Notes: generated by a model from the letters alone, not told the origin. Positions 12,642 to 25,158 are shown, counted from the stretch's first letter. The stretch: 64,000 nucleotides of DNA from Silene noctiflora (GCA_009801015.1 VHZZ01004499.1:32577-96576), one strand, 5' to 3'. Numbers and translations are program-made.

Positions 12642-13511
12642 AAAAGCCAAGAAGCGCTTACCGATCCGGGAATTGTGATTAAAAGCAGACTTCTTTCAAT
12701 TGGGATACTTTCCCCGTATGTCAGGGTTGTACGGGTAACGTAGAGACAAGAAAGCTCTTTATAAAAAACATAAGTTATGTGCCATGAGAAAGCAATCAAT
12801 CCCTCTATCGTAAGTTAAGAATTCTTATTAAGTTTATTAAGTATAAGATCTCAAGAAAGTAAAGCGAGACGACGACTCTTCTATTCCGCGCGGCCTTAGC
12901 CTTCCAAGTTTGATTCCAAATATATTCAAAAGTGGTACTTATTCTCTTATGTCTTAGGTCAATAGTTGTTCTAATAATGCTCAAACTGCTGCTAATCGTA
13001 CCAAAATCTCCTACTAACTAGTCTACAAATATAGATATGAGTAGCTCTGCTAACACACACCCCAATCTAAGGTTTTTGTATTTCATGAGATTTCATGGTA
13101 TTTCTTTGGTTCATTTATATTAATATTATAAGTAAGGTAGTAGCGTGAAGGCAGCAAGAGCTTATGATCCCCTGCTGCTTTCTAATCTAACGAGTCCCTA
13201 CAATAACAATAAGCCAGGCTTCTCAGTTTCAAATTCCTAGAATTACTGGAGGCATCTTCAACTTTAAGGGCTTATCGGTACGAAATGGACGAACGCACGA
13301 GGGTTGCGCAGCGAGCAATAGAGGGGAATGCTTGGAACGAGTCGGCGGTGAGCGTTTGGGGCAATTAGGTGAGCGAAAGGTATGTCCGTGGTTGGTCAGT
13401 CATAAACCAGTGTAGCTGGGGAGAGGCCCAGTGAGCATGTTGCTAAGTCATTAACGTAACGACAGAACACGGAAGCGAAGAGAAAGGCGCGGGTTTCAGA
13501 GGAAAAATAGG

Positions 13512-13549
13512 CGTTAAGCATACGGGGCAGTCTTCTGAGCCAGGATCAT
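13512..13549 (-). pseudogene. rrn18: Inverted fragment of the small-subunit rRNA 5' end
   Basis: On the minus strand this reads GATCCTGGCTCAGAAG (exact, 16 nt, at 13532-13547), then nine altered bases, then TATGCTTAACG. In the rRNA the same two blocks occur in this order with a 12-nt spacer, so two matches at near-correct spacing support common origin. The homology does not continue beyond about 38 nt. It sits at the edge of a GC-rich block (13260-13550) that may include more scrambled rRNA-like sequence, which I could not confirm. Confidence 0.6.
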
Positions 13550-16500
13550 TACTGGGCTAAAAATACCTATATATTTTATATCTATGAGTCAAAAGACAAT
13601 AGATACGAAAGCCTGGTCGTATTTTCAGTAAGATCTAATATATAAGATCCCCTTGTTTGCATTTGCAGAATGGGCCAAGGGAGAGCTCTGGGGCGAAGTA
13701 AATCCATCTCCTTAGTTGTCTTGTGAGTAGCTAGCTTGGTTGAGACGAAACGAGTCTAGTCATCGGAAGTTAAGTAGCAGGATTGGCCCGATGTGGTTTC
13801 TTTGGGCATGTCTGCCCCCTCACATTCCAAACATCGGCAGCAATTCAATTGCTCGCTTCTCATACCTATCCGCCTTTAAAGCAAAGCGTAAGAGAGCTCC
13901 CACTGGACATCCTTAATGAAGTATGATAGGAGAATTTAAAAGACTATGCTTTTGTCTTCTATGCTTAAGGGTTGGAACCTACATATAAGCCCATATATTA
14001 TATGCCCAATGCAATCTTTAGGGTTGGCGCCTTACCTTACTTGAAATCTGAAGCTTCTTCGGGGAGGTGCCCAGATTCTTTTAGAGTATAAGGACATAGC
14101 CTCGGAGCAAGCAAGCCGCCCTGTCTCAGATTCTTAAGTCCACTCCCAAGCCTGCTCAATTAAGACCGGATAGCAAAGAGGCCCTTTCTGATTTTCTTCG
14201 TTCTTGGGAAAAGCTTGATTTGCTGCTCGTGTCATGCTCTAATACGACCTGCTTTTTAACGTTTTAGTACGCCCTTCTGTTGTTTTCTTTTATTATATAG
14301 GGTGAAGATTCTACCAGTTCTACTTCAATCTTTTTTTTTTTAATTTCACATCTTTCGTTGGCTAACGCTAGGGCAGATAAGCTGTCAGTACTCGAAAGCG
14401 CCCTTTCCCTCCTGAATTCCAGTGACTCACCAACTTGCATCAAGTCCTATGCGGAGAGATTCATATATGTATGCAGTTTTAGGAATTAGAATTGGCCGTC
14501 CTCTGACGTGGAGGCTTGTGAATTTGCTTTCCTATAAAAAGCGTAAAAAGCATAGAGAGGCTCTGAAAGAGCTCGCATTAGAAGTAGAAAAATGAACTAG
14601 CTTAGCCGCCATGACATCAGTCAAAAAGTAGATCTCGGAATGAACCCGCCCAAGCAGCACTTCTTTAGCCGAGGATTCTTCCAACCACCAATAAGAATTA
14701 CCATCATTGCATCGAACCAAAGGGAAGAGAAAGTATACTGAGATTAATTCTGTTCTTTATAAGCACTAGTCTAACATCTAAAAGAGGGGCATAGGGATTA
14801 GGATCGACATACCTACTGGCCTACTGGTGGTCCGTCCGAAAAGAAATCAATCCTGAAGCCTATTCTATCATAAAAGCAAAGGTATGGAAGGAAGACTCAT
14901 GCTCGTCACTTTCGGAGGAAGGCGAGTCCCTGTGAAGCAAAGTCGGACAAAGAAGAAAGAGATAGAATTGAGAGGTAACTATATCCAAGTGGCTAGATCC
15001 GGAACAGGAATAAGAAAGAATAAAAAGTCTTTGTGCTGCTGGTGAGTCCACATTACCTGACTTTACCGCGGGCATTCTACAATGGACGACATCATAAATC
15101 CCAGTAACGATTGATAGGCCAACGAATATGATATGCTCAATTAGATTACCTTAAGAGGAACATCTTTCTTCCTGGGTTCTCCTTTACTTTTGGGTAAGTC
15201 ATGTCGTTTTTACCAGGTTCTTTAAAAAGTCACACCTAATTTGGTCAAACCATAAGCCAAATCCAGTTCTGTCCGAAAAGACTAGGTTGCAATAACCTTT
15301 TTTTCACCGAACAAAGCACAGAAAGCGACATTATTTTCCGCGAAACCTTGAATGCCAATTCTTTATCCTATATTCTTTGGTAACCTTCCCCTTCCATATA
15401 ATATAATATAGATTTTTATAAGCTAAAGACTTAATTTCTCCAACTCAAAGGTACCTGCCGCTTTTGTTCGAGTTCGCAGGGAGTGAGCATGAGACTTGTT
15501 CTTGATAAGAATGGTTTCACCGAGTGGATTTGCTTTTATAATCAAGGGGATATCATAGGGAACGTCCTTTTCACAAGATTATAATTAGAACGATTCCGCC
15601 CTTACGTGGAAGTAAAGTCCTTACCCCGAATACGCCTATAAAGAGCCTTAAGTATAGTAAGGAAGTGGATTGAAGACATAGGATCACAATTATTTTAGTA
15701 ATTTCGATCCATCGTGGACTACTTTCTTCAGCTGGCAAAGGCATCCTTCCCTTTCTCCTTTCTGTTCGTTCCCTTGGTCTAATCAAAGGTGGGACTCGCA
15801 ATTTAGATCGATGCCGAGCCTTACTATGGAGCTTTCGAGTAAAGAGGGGCATAGAGTCATAAAAAAGTCAGAATCTTTTTGTCAATCTCGGCCATCCTCG
15901 AAGAACTTTAACAAGTATCATTGTGCTAACTCTTTTCAAATGGCGGTAAGATCAGAAAAGAGAGTTTGGCGTTGGTAGTCTCGGAACGAGTCTAATACTC
16001 GGTCTCCTTCTAAGCAGGCTAAAGTAGGCAAGAAATTTAAGAGCCCTTCTCGTTCATGATCCCTACTGATAGGCCAGAGGTCAGGTTATAAGGTCATACT
16101 TTTTCCGGGATTGCCTATAATTGAGTGAGAAGGGAACTAGTAAAATGAAAAGTAAGCAGTCGAAGACGTAGAACACGCAACCAAGTTTTGCTTCTTCCTA
16201 AATTCTCAAGTCCAAGTTAAGATTCCACCCATACTATAATATAAGAAAGCTCTTGCCTACTAAAATGCCTCCCTCAGGGAGCCCCTTCTTTCTCTGCTGT
16301 CTTCGTCCAACCGAACTACCGTAGCTCATTTAACATCCGAGATCTCTTCCCAACCACTCTATTTAAAAGTAGAGCTCTGCCCCGAGAGTTTCATAGGTGC
16401 TTTTTATGAAATTGTTCAAGATCTCCGCTCATCTGGCATCGTCGGAATGGGATAGGAGGATGAGCTCCATCCATAGGTACTTTGGGCTAACTTCTCATTA

Positions 16501-19149
16501 TATCTAACTGACTGTTCCACTGGACGACTACTTTACTCAACAAAATATTTCACAAAGAAAACAATATGATAAACCGCCTCGCCTTTTATAACAAAAGGTG
16601 GAATTCTTCTCATTGTTACCGTCACTGTTCAGTTTAACCACGGGCATGCCTTGGTGGTCCAATCACCCCTGCCCCCATGATCATCATAAGCATTGCTTTC
16701 GTCTTCTATTAGAAGAATCCTCTCGACTGTATCGGCGTATTCTTTTAGATTTAAATCCGGAATCAGCCTCGGCTAACTAAATGCAAATCGGGAGATTGCG
16801 CTTACTGTGAGCCCCGTTTCGACGTGTGAACATGAGAAGGACACCGAATCCTCGTTTATTTCGGCGGAAACGATAGCTGTGACTAATTCGAGATAAGAAT
16901 CTAAAGGAAAAAGCAGGTGGAGTCGAAGATGCTCCCAACGAAGATGCAATCGACGATGTTCCCCCGATCGAGAATGTCCACAAGCCTCGTTTAGATAGAT
17001 GCGAGTCAGTAGTTTCATCGGGAACATGTAAGATAGAAAGCGTCGCTCTTTACCTTAAGAATGCCACTTTCAAGAAATTCGTGTCTCGACTTCAAAACGG
17101 AATCCTTTCATTTTTAAAGTGCCGCTATGAAGGAAAAAACTTTTCATATCAAAAACAATGTCATCTTTTTATTTTAACCGAGTCATTAAGTCTCAATCGG
17201 CTGAATTGGGTAAGAAGATATACATGACAAGGTTAGACCTGGTTTTTGCAGTGGTAAAATGGGACGAAGTCCTTAAATTCATACCAAATCACAACTAAAA
17301 GGCAGGCGCGCGAAGCCCTCGTTTGAAGCCACGTCGCGGGAGGACCCTTAACTTATGCCAAGACACTCTACGGCTCGCCCACGTTCATTCGTTCATTTCA
17401 TTACGGAACTTTTACTCGTTCCATAGGATTCTGCCCCCAGGAACGTGTCTTGTTCGACCTTTGCCCCATTAAAATTTTTACCTTTATATTATATCCCCCA
17501 GCTCGGGTTGGCTCGAGTCGTAAGAGAAGCTTGGAAGATCCGAAAGGTTTCGTGCTAGAGACTACAGTCATCAGAAAGGCCTCACATTAGTCGACAATGA
17601 AGGTTTCCAAAAAGTACTCATTTCATTTGGTAATGAGAAGCCAGGCGCAATATGAATTTCCAAGCATGGCTTAGAGAAAGAAAAAAGGAACTCTCCGCGC
17701 AAAGCAAATAAAAGAAAACTGCAATTACGTCTCATCCCACATCGACTCACTGCTATGCTGTAATCCATCTGCTGATGATTCCCAATCCCAGACCCTAGCT
17801 AACAGGGTCAAGCCTAGACAGACATACTACCTTATACTATATAAGATAATAAGCTCACGTCTTATCTTAAAGGCAAGGCTACTGCTCGGAGATTCACAAA
17901 CTAATTAGATAATAATAAGAATTCAACTTCTTTGATAAGAATTTGGGTTTTTCTAGTCCTAAAAGCTTTTTGGCATCGCACTCTGCTTTTGACTTACGAG
18001 ATATCGAGCCAGCATCAAACTATATATCCGTAAGGTGGGTCAATTTCCTTTCTTCCAGAAGCCGCAGCTCCTTACCAATTATCAAATTAGGGTTCAGCGC
18101 TTAAGCGACTGTTGAAACAGCAGTTTCTGTTGAAGCGGGGATGCCACATAAAGGGTTCTTGGGGAGAAGTTTCTTGCCTTTTCATTAACAACAATTCGTT
18201 TTAAAATAAAAAGTGATGCTTTTTTTTTTGTTTTGGTACACAACGTTGTCACTGCTTGCCCGGCTCGGGCTCTTTGCCTTTCTTTCTTTAACGGTCGGTC
18301 AGGCGGGACTCACCCGTCCTGAACTTCCTTCCGCAGCCAAAGGATCTCGCGCGCCCTCTACTTTATCTAATATATGTAAGCTATTTAATATCCTTGCTCT
18401 GTTTCTGAACTCGTCCGTAACAGCCCACCTGCCCTTCCCTTTGTTAATTAGAATTAGAAAAAGCTTAGAAGCTACAAGTCTCGACCGCTATTCTCCAATC
18501 CCCAAAAGGAGAGGTTCATCCCGAGACTTTTTATTATCCTTCTTTCTATTATAATCTAATCATGTTATATTATAATAAGTAAATAGCTTATGAAATCATA
18601 AATGTGAGAATACTGGTGATCCGGATCCGACCGCTTTAGCTGTAGCAGGATCGGTTAAAATAAAGATGAAATGACTCGAGCGAATGTGAGGGGAAGCAGA
18701 TCATGGCTGATCCTTTCATTATTGTGGATGCCAAGGGCCTATGCCGTTGGTGAGGCCTCTTTTTCTGGTTTCGACAGTAACCAACCTCTTTTGATTCCTC
18801 CGATCAAGGTTTAAGATTTAAGCCCACGGGCACCCTCCTGAATTGGTTTGGTCAGATTTTTATAAATCTTCTCTTCCCAGTGTATATATCAAGGGGGCCT
18901 TGTTTCCATCATCGACGAGTGCTAAAGCCGTTGCTTAAAAAAAAAATGTAGTATAGGATAGGCTCGTTCGCCTCATTCTTTGACCGGCTAACCAACTCTT
19001 TTTAACCACTTACTTGAGTAATGAAAAGACCGGCTTTTTACTAAATTTTTCACAGAAAGAGAGAATCTTTCGTCTACCTCTAAAATCTCATATCAAAAGG
19101 CGTCGAGATCTTCTTCTGTCTTTTCCATGAATCTCGCTGACCCTCTATT

Positions 19150-19234
19150 ATCATCTATCACGGTACGACTCATAATTATAATTCTAAAGAAGTAATGTTG
19201 GAAAAATCTCTCTTAACGTACGGCTAAAGGAAAG
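19150..19234 (+). repeat. Dispersed repeat, copy 2 (pair at 10690-10771)
   Basis: This is a diverged copy of the 10.7-kb segment. It carries GAAGTAATGTTGGAAAAATC, preceded by GGTACGACTCATAAT and followed by GGCTAAAGGAAA. Its reading frame is closed soon after VMLEK, so it has no coding potential of its own. Confidence 0.65.
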
Positions 19235-21573
19235 GCTGGTCAAATAGATGCGTCCCCTTCCTAGCGGCACCCTCTATGAAAGTGGATAATGACAACATTA
19301 CACATTTTGCCTGCTTGCCCATAAAATTAACAAGGTCAAGGGGAAGGTCGAGATGAGATTAACTACTAAATTTCGAAGAGTGGGTTGGCGCATTAAATAT
19401 GGGTATGGGCTGACGCGGAATCCACTTCCAGTTTATCCCTTCTTTGTGTAAAAATCACGTTCACTTTCTTCCTATTATATTAAGTAGCGTGATGAACGAG
19501 TGACCAATGGCCGCGGAAACATACTTTTTTATGGTTTCGCCCAACTTGTCACTTTAGATGTGAGCTGTATGTAAACATTCTCGTATTCGTACCTCAGTCT
19601 AGTCTTCTCTTTCGTCTTACCCTAAAAAGCGATCCTATAATTAGCCTACGGGTCCTCTCCCTGTTGGTCGATTAATTGCAAGCCTCGCTCGATATCGATA
19701 TGCTTGGTTCGCTCACTGGTCGAGGACTCAATCTTTCCAGCTACTGCTTCTGCCCCGAGGTATATTTGGATATTAATGGAGGGATTCTTGGGGCTAAGGA
19801 TAATATCCGGGGCGATTAAAAGAACTCAATAATTGAATAGCCATTTATGAATAAGTTTTGAATAAGAACCGAAACGTCTTTTTATTATAAAGCCCAATAA
19901 AGAGCGTCTTTCGTGACATTACATTAGAGCCAATATTCTATAAAAACTTTCAGGGCCAACCCTGACCTTGAAAAATCAAATCAAAATACCAAATAAGGTT
20001 TCGTGGTTTAAAGAACTCACATTCAAAACAAAACTAAAAATTCGCGAAAAGGAAAGGGGGATTTCAAGATGTTCACCGCTTTTTGTACGATCGGGTGTCG
20101 TGATAAGTTGGGCGCTCCCGGGGAACCTTCCTTTACTTTGACTTCTTCTTTATTCGATTCGAAAAGCCAAAAGGGTAGCGACTGGTCGAACGGAGGATAG
20201 GAGAGAATGTCGGGAGTCGTTTCGCAGGCAGCTTCTGACCGACCTCTCGTTCCTGGCAAAGATTTTCCGAAATCCGTCTAAATTGAGTCGAAAAGTAAGG
20301 TCCGTGTCTGTGGGAAGACCTAGTTCTCAACGGGGTGCTCAAAAAGAAAAGAAGAGACAGATGCTGGAGATCAATAGGCACTACCTATCTCTAACTAGAG
20401 AGAAGAGCTAAGAATCTATCTGGACAATAAGTTGCCAGCTGACCCTATCTTTCTTTCAAATAATCATGCTTCAACTTCTTCTGGAAATACTTCTTATCCC
20501 TCTTACGATGGTACTTCTTTTTTTTTTTTAGTCCTGCTCCATTAAAAAAAATATGGATCACAAGAAGCACATTAAACTACTCCCTCACCTCCACCCGAAA
20601 GACTCAACCCTTTTATACATAAGCACCAGTCCCGACAGGACCAGCAACTTCTTCTTTGATTCAGAATTCTTCATGTCATACCATACTGAGTCTAAGTTCG
20701 ATTAGTACTCTTTAATCCCTCTTCCTTTGCCGCGAAACGAGCATATTAGCATGCGGGGATACCCCTTCTTGTAGAATGCAAACCCCCCCGCGTTGGATCA
20801 AATGAAAGCAATTGGCGCGGCTTAAGTAGCAGAAGAAATCCTTTTAAATAAAAGAAATAAGGAGCATAGGATCCGGAACAGGAGCTTAACTTGTTGCTGC
20901 ATCGTCTCGAGCAAGCGCATTGTTGGAGTTCGAGGTCTTGTATTTCAATTAAAAGAGTTTCAGGGAGTGGAACTAGACTCGATAAAGTTAAGATAGGCGA
21001 TAGGCGTCTTTTGTTTCTTAGTTTATAAAATAAAAAGAAGTTAAAGCAAGCAAGTAACTTTATGCTGAGACAGGGTATACTGCAGCAATTGGGGCCATCG
21101 CATAAGAAAGGGGATTCATATAATAGTCTGCCGCCGGACTGCGGTGCCCATGCTCGATGCTTCGCTCTATTATAAGCAGGATATGTCGTACGATTTTATG
21201 ATTTTATCGATATCATTGTCAATATCGGAATTTAATATGACCGACGTAAGTAAAATCCTATGTTACGATACAATCTAGTCCCTGCTTTTGTTACGTTCGA
21301 CCTTGGAATAATTGGGCCAAACCCGCTGGCCTTTGCCTGCTTCTCTCAAGCCCGGGGTACCCCCCCCCCTATTATAATGGATTCAAAGCCCCCTTTTTAA
21401 GGGGAAACTGGAGTTTAGATGTCTTCTATGAGTGGAAATAGGGTTCTTTCTAAAATCCCCGGGAAACTAAAGTTTTTGCATTTTAGATGTCCTGCTAGGA
21501 AAGGATAGGAAAAGAGCGTCTTTAAGGGAGATTTCAGAAACGAGAATTCATTTTCAACTTTTTTTTTCATAAT

Positions 21574-21601
21574 CATAAAGTACATCCCATAAAGTACATC
21601 C
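21574..21601 (+). repeat. Perfect tandem duplication of 14 nt
   Basis: CATAAAGTACATCC occurs twice back to back, suggesting replication slippage. Confidence 0.8.
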
Positions 21602-22337
21602 CCAAAAGTGTCTTAAAATCTTGCAATATGCATTAAAAACTTTACTTCTTTATCAGAACGAGCTTTAGAAAGGGAATCTTTCTTGCATGAATCCCATTCT
21701 TTAGGATTAGGAAAGAATGCCCATACATCCGTTAGAGAATTATACCTGGTGCCTTTATCATAAGAGCAAACCGCTTTTTAAATATCCTGAAAGAGATCAT
21801 ATAATAATGTGACTTCTTGGGTGGAACTCAGCCTTGCAACTAATGCCCAGATTCTATGATTGAATGCCAGTCCCTCTTTCTCGATCAATCTCACTATCAG
21901 AAGCAATTTCGATCAGTCAGGAAGCCAATCAGGAAACTACACCATCATCAGCAGCTTGAAATCTTGCTTTTTCTTCAGCTGCTTGTTTTTTTAAGCAATG
22001 TTTATGGGACTGCTGCCTCTTGTTTATCTTACTCCTGAATAGAGGCTTGCCCCTCGTGGAGGTCTTTCTTTCTGATTACTCTCCTTCCTTTCGGGGTTCT
22101 GGGGAGGGGGCCATTTATCTGGTCCGTCTGCTTTATCTATTTTGGACGTATTGATGGAATCAATTTCCTAAAAGACCGGGTTCTCTTCACCTCTAGGATC
22201 CTATACCGGCGTAGACATTCATTCTGTGTACTAGTGTTATAAACTTGCTCCTAAGTTATGTTTTTCCATGCTTGGCTAAAGATTCCTACGGGAAATTCAC
22301 CGGTATTGTGACATTGTGACTAAGAAGGAGAAGGGCT

Positions 22338-22953
22338 TTGTGCCTTATTCATCAGATTAGAGTAGAAGGGGAAGAAAGATCTTATACGATTGCAACCAAC
22401 CGCATTTTTGACCCTAAGAGTCTTAGATTAGACGGAACTTTAATCCCAAAAAGCGGGGTATATTCAAGCATTTTGCGTGCACTACGCACCGAGGCAAAAA
22501 AGTTAAAAATTTTTCAAGTGAGAGCTTTCACCCTTAATATAATATAAATCCTTTGATCTTTATAAAGAAGAAGGTCTCACCCCAGAAAAGAGGAGCAATC
22601 TCTCATTAGAAGAGAAGGTTCAATACATTCTTGAATGCCGGAATCCCTTTTCAAAAATAGAAAATCTGGAGCTCGAGCCGATGCGATAAGACTTCGGCCT
22701 GTGGTGTAGGGCGACTTACTTAAGAATTAATAGAAAGTCTCCTATACGTCTTACTTGTTTGAAAAACAAGACTCAAGGAGTTAGTCCGTTCTTGGTTGCT
22801 GATACTGAGACCTTCATGTACAAAGTTTGTGATCTAGATATGGAAAGTCAGAACGAAGTACTCCAAGTTCACTCCCTTAAAACCGAGATTCTATGTGAGG
22901 GCTGGTTTGTGAATTGTCTTTGCTTCTTGGTGATAGGGGCCCCAAGCGTCTAA
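22338..22953 (+). pseudogene. dpo: Plasmid-type family-B DNA polymerase, N-terminal and ExoI part, broken
   Basis: Two open stretches form the front of a protein-primed family-B DNA polymerase like those of plant mitochondrial linear plasmids. The first, 22338-22547, is 69 codons and contains RSYTIATNRIFDP. A frame change near 22547-22560 leads into a second stretch with one internal TAA at about 22687. The key evidence is PFLVADTET, with DTET at 22801-22812. This is the ExoI motif of the 3'-5' exonuclease, whose acidic residues bind metal. The frame then stops at 22953, where an active enzyme would continue through ExoII (N-x2-F/Y-D). I do not see ExoII. With a frameshift, an internal stop and a truncated exonuclease, this cannot make a working polymerase. 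The start is uncertain: TTG at 22338 is only the first start-like codon of the open stretch. The rest of the enzyme lies at 25159-26255. Confidence 0.72.
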
Positions 22954-23200
22954 AACTTCAGTGCTTAAAATTGCATTTGAATTCATTATTATAATTATAA
23001 TTCTTCCTTATTATGGCGAGCCAGTTCTCTTACAACTTAGATTCCAGGATAAAAGACTTTCATGACTAACCTCGTGAACTCGATCCGACCATCCTCTTAC
23101 TTAAGCTTTTGAAGAATCTACCAAGTCAAGTTCCACGGGATCCTCCTCTTGATGCAAATGTGGTTACGGATACCGAAGCGTGGTTAGGGGTCTTTTTTTT

Positions 23201-23269
23201 ATCTTTCCAAGTTCAAAGGAGGAAGCATGTGCAATCAAGAAATTTAATTTGAACTAAACTTGGAAAGAT
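23201..23269. repeat. Inverted repeat, 13-bp perfect arms
   Basis: ATCTTTCCAAGTT at 23201-23213 is exactly reverse-complementary to AACTTGGAAAGAT at 23257-23269, with a 43-nt spacer. It lies in the non-coding gap between the two polymerase pieces. It could be a leftover of a plasmid or element end, but no target-site duplication or transposase frame is visible. Confidence 0.6.
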
Positions 23270-24241
23270 GTTAATCCAGAAGCACCTGTGGCCGATGCTG
23301 ATGATCGAGACAGCGGTTCCACGCTTTTAAATTCAACAGAAAGTAAGCCATACGAGGCGGCCATTCACATCCGAAACAGTAAGTCGACCTGAAACTGGAC
23401 TTCTTGCTGGCCTTGACCGGCCCTTTCTCTTAGCCTAGCCTCATAAACAGCTGTCGACCTGCATTATTCTATGATAATACTCGCTCCAAGTATTCCTATC
23501 CTTCTTAGTCGACCTCCTTCGGACCCACTCGTTGGTTACAATTGATATGATATTGAGAGCTAATGGAAGGACTTAAAAAGTCTTCTCCTCTTATTACACA
23601 ATGCCTTGATGAAGTAGGGGGCTCCCCACCAAGAAGCCCCTCTTACTCTCTTTTCATGAAGAACAAGCGAAATCTTTAAAAGCTAATAAGCGAAGGGAAC
23701 CTAACCGGCCTGGATTGAAGTTAGACTTTTCGCTATTAAAAGATTAGGTAATTGGTTTGTAATTAGGGGTGGCCAATCCATCTGAACTGAACCCAAAAAC
23801 CTATGATCAGCATCGTCTAAAGCTACGGTCCCCAATAAAGCACAAGGAAAGGTGCCTTTCACAAACGTTCAAGCTAATCTTGTTTAGAGTAAAACTTCTA
23901 AGAATAAGAAGCTGCTTGGTATATAAAATTCTTTATGCCTTTTGTTGAGGAGCAGACGAAAGACTTTCAGCGCGTAGGCTGTTAACGAGAAATAAAGAAG
24001 AAAAGAATATAATGCATTAGATGTGGGGATTGAGAAGTTCAAAGGAAGGACGCAATCAGACGCAAAAGGCCACGGGGAAAGAACGTCTGCGCTAACACAC
24101 TCGTTACAAGTATTTTATATTTTAGTAGTTATCTTAAATAATAGATGGTTTAGTTTGATCCCGTTTCGGGAGGCAGAATGATGCTTAATTTATTCTTATC
24201 TATACACGTATACACGTAAGAAGAATATAAAGAAGAAAGCA

Positions 24242-24476
24242 ATGCCCAAAACTCCAACGCGTTACGGATCAGTGCTTACAAGCGGGCATTTAATTCTTAC
24301 TCAATTGGGAGATAAAAAAAGAAGATTTTCTTCATTTATCGAGAAAGCAGTCAAAGAATGAAAAAAACTCTTTTGATAGTGAAAGAGTGTCATATCTTTC
24401 TGGAGCTAGATTAGTTGACGATAAACAAGTTAAAATTACCTCAACAAAAATTCCATTAAGAGGTAAAGATGCGTAA
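24242..24476 (+). pseudogene. Unrecognised small gene start inside the plasmid-derived block, one frameshift
   Basis: An ATG at 24242 opens 39 codons beginning MPKTPTRYGSVLTSGHL and containing GDKKRRFSSFIEKAVKE, ended by TGA at 24359. Immediately after, across an A-rich run at 24360-24367, another frame continues as NSFDSERVSYLSGARLVDD and ends PLRGKDA at TAA 24474. Read together across one indel, this is a basic, hydrophilic protein of about 77 residues. It lies between the two halves of the decayed plasmid polymerase, so it may be a second plasmid gene or the N-terminus of a second polymerase copy. I do not recognise the protein. The composition (many K, R, S, D, no hydrophobic runs) looks like real coding sequence, but a stretch this short could be chance. 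Confidence 0.4.
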
Positions 24477-24903
24477 AAAGGCATTCTTCTTCTCGATTAT
24501 TTATCATATAAGTAAGAAGATTAAGATCAAATGAATAGTTTACTTTTTTTCGGATCGATCACAACTCGAAGCTAAGCAGTTCACCTCCTAGATGTAGGAG
24601 AATTAAAGAGTGTGCGTGATGATAGGTCTCAAATAGAAAGAAGTCTTAAGCTAGAATACTGTAGTCGCTTTACAAGATTCATTTGGTTTTCTTAAGAACC
24701 TTTACTAAGACTAAACTATGATAGGTATAGCTCGTGAATCTAAAGAAAAAAGTGTGCATGAATCATAAGATTCTATAATAGAGCACCATTATCTTATAAG
24801 AAGAGATTAGTTAAAGGCTCTTACCGAAATAAATAAAATTCAATCGCACCCGCGCTCCTCTTTTTTTTTCAAAGTAAAAAAGTTCACCCTTTCGTTTGAA
24901 AAA

Positions 24904-24913
24904 CCAACGTTGG
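24904..24913. repeat. 10-nt perfect palindrome CCAACGTTGG
   Basis: This is the first of three palindromic structures within 80 bases. Its sequence is identical on both strands. It is short enough to arise by chance, but its neighbours make it notable. Confidence 0.5.
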
Positions 24914-24930
24914 AATGAGTTTTTTAAGTC

Positions 24931-24944
24931 TCTAATTAATTAGA
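24931..24944. repeat. 14-nt perfect palindrome TCTAATTAATTAGA
   Basis: This is a perfect 14-nt self-complementary sequence, six bases upstream of the 14-bp hairpin at 24950-24982. Confidence 0.6.
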
Positions 24945-24949
24945 GCAGA

Positions 24950-24982
24950 ATTAAGAATGCCTTAGTAAAAGGCATTCTTAAT
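24950..24982. repeat. Perfect hairpin, 14-bp stem and 5-nt loop
   Basis: ATTAAGAATGCCTT at 24950-24963 pairs perfectly with AAGGCATTCTTAAT at 24969-24982 around the loop AGTAA. It lies about 180 bases before the recognisable polymerase frame resumes at 25159. No T run follows, so it does not look like an intrinsic terminator. In plant mitochondria such stems often mark or stabilise transcript ends; that role here is inference. Confidence 0.7.
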
Positions 24983-25158
24983 GGTACTGGTAATGCAACA
25001 CTTTTATTCTTCTTTTCCATCATTATCTAATTCACTATTTCCTACGATTATCGGCGGCCACTCTCTACGTAAGACTATCCCCTGCAAGTGCTTGACCCTA
25101 TCCGCTGCACGACGTCGCGAGCTCATCGAATGTCTCCAAAGTTTGTCCATGGTACGGC

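Larger units (their letters stand above)
12642..22337. other. No gene recognised apart from listed fragments
   Basis: This holds the inverted rrn18 fragment (13512-13549), the GC-rich block before it, the repeat copy at 19150-19234 and a 10-C run ending at 21369. A 93-codon minus-strand frame at 15571-15852 and a 113-codon plus frame at 18213-18554 have no recognisable product and look accidental. Confidence 0.5.
22954..25158 (+). other. Gap inside the plasmid polymerase remnant
   Basis: In an intact enzyme roughly 150 residues separate ExoI from ExoIII, but here 2.2 kb does. The stretch holds an inverted repeat (23201-23269), the small frame at 24242-24476 and a cluster of palindromes (24904-24982). 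A reading VLLQLRFQD near 23029 loosely resembles the region after ExoII, but I do not claim it. The rest is unassigned. Either an insertion has split one polymerase gene, or two partial copies lie side by side. Confidence 0.4.

Noticed and set aside
12362-12799. Longest open frame, 145 codons on the minus strand
   Set aside because: Its product is rich in F, L and S without motifs and overlaps a more protein-like plus-strand frame, so it is probably an antisense shadow.
15085-15115. MDDIINP reading, like a retroelement reverse transcriptase core
   Set aside because: It lacks the preceding hydrophobic residues and has no surrounding reverse transcriptase similarity.
13887-17527. CGTAAGAGA at 13887 and 17519, like the plant mitochondrial promoter core CRTAAGAGA
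   Set aside because: About one hit is expected by chance in a window this size, and no gene starts downstream.
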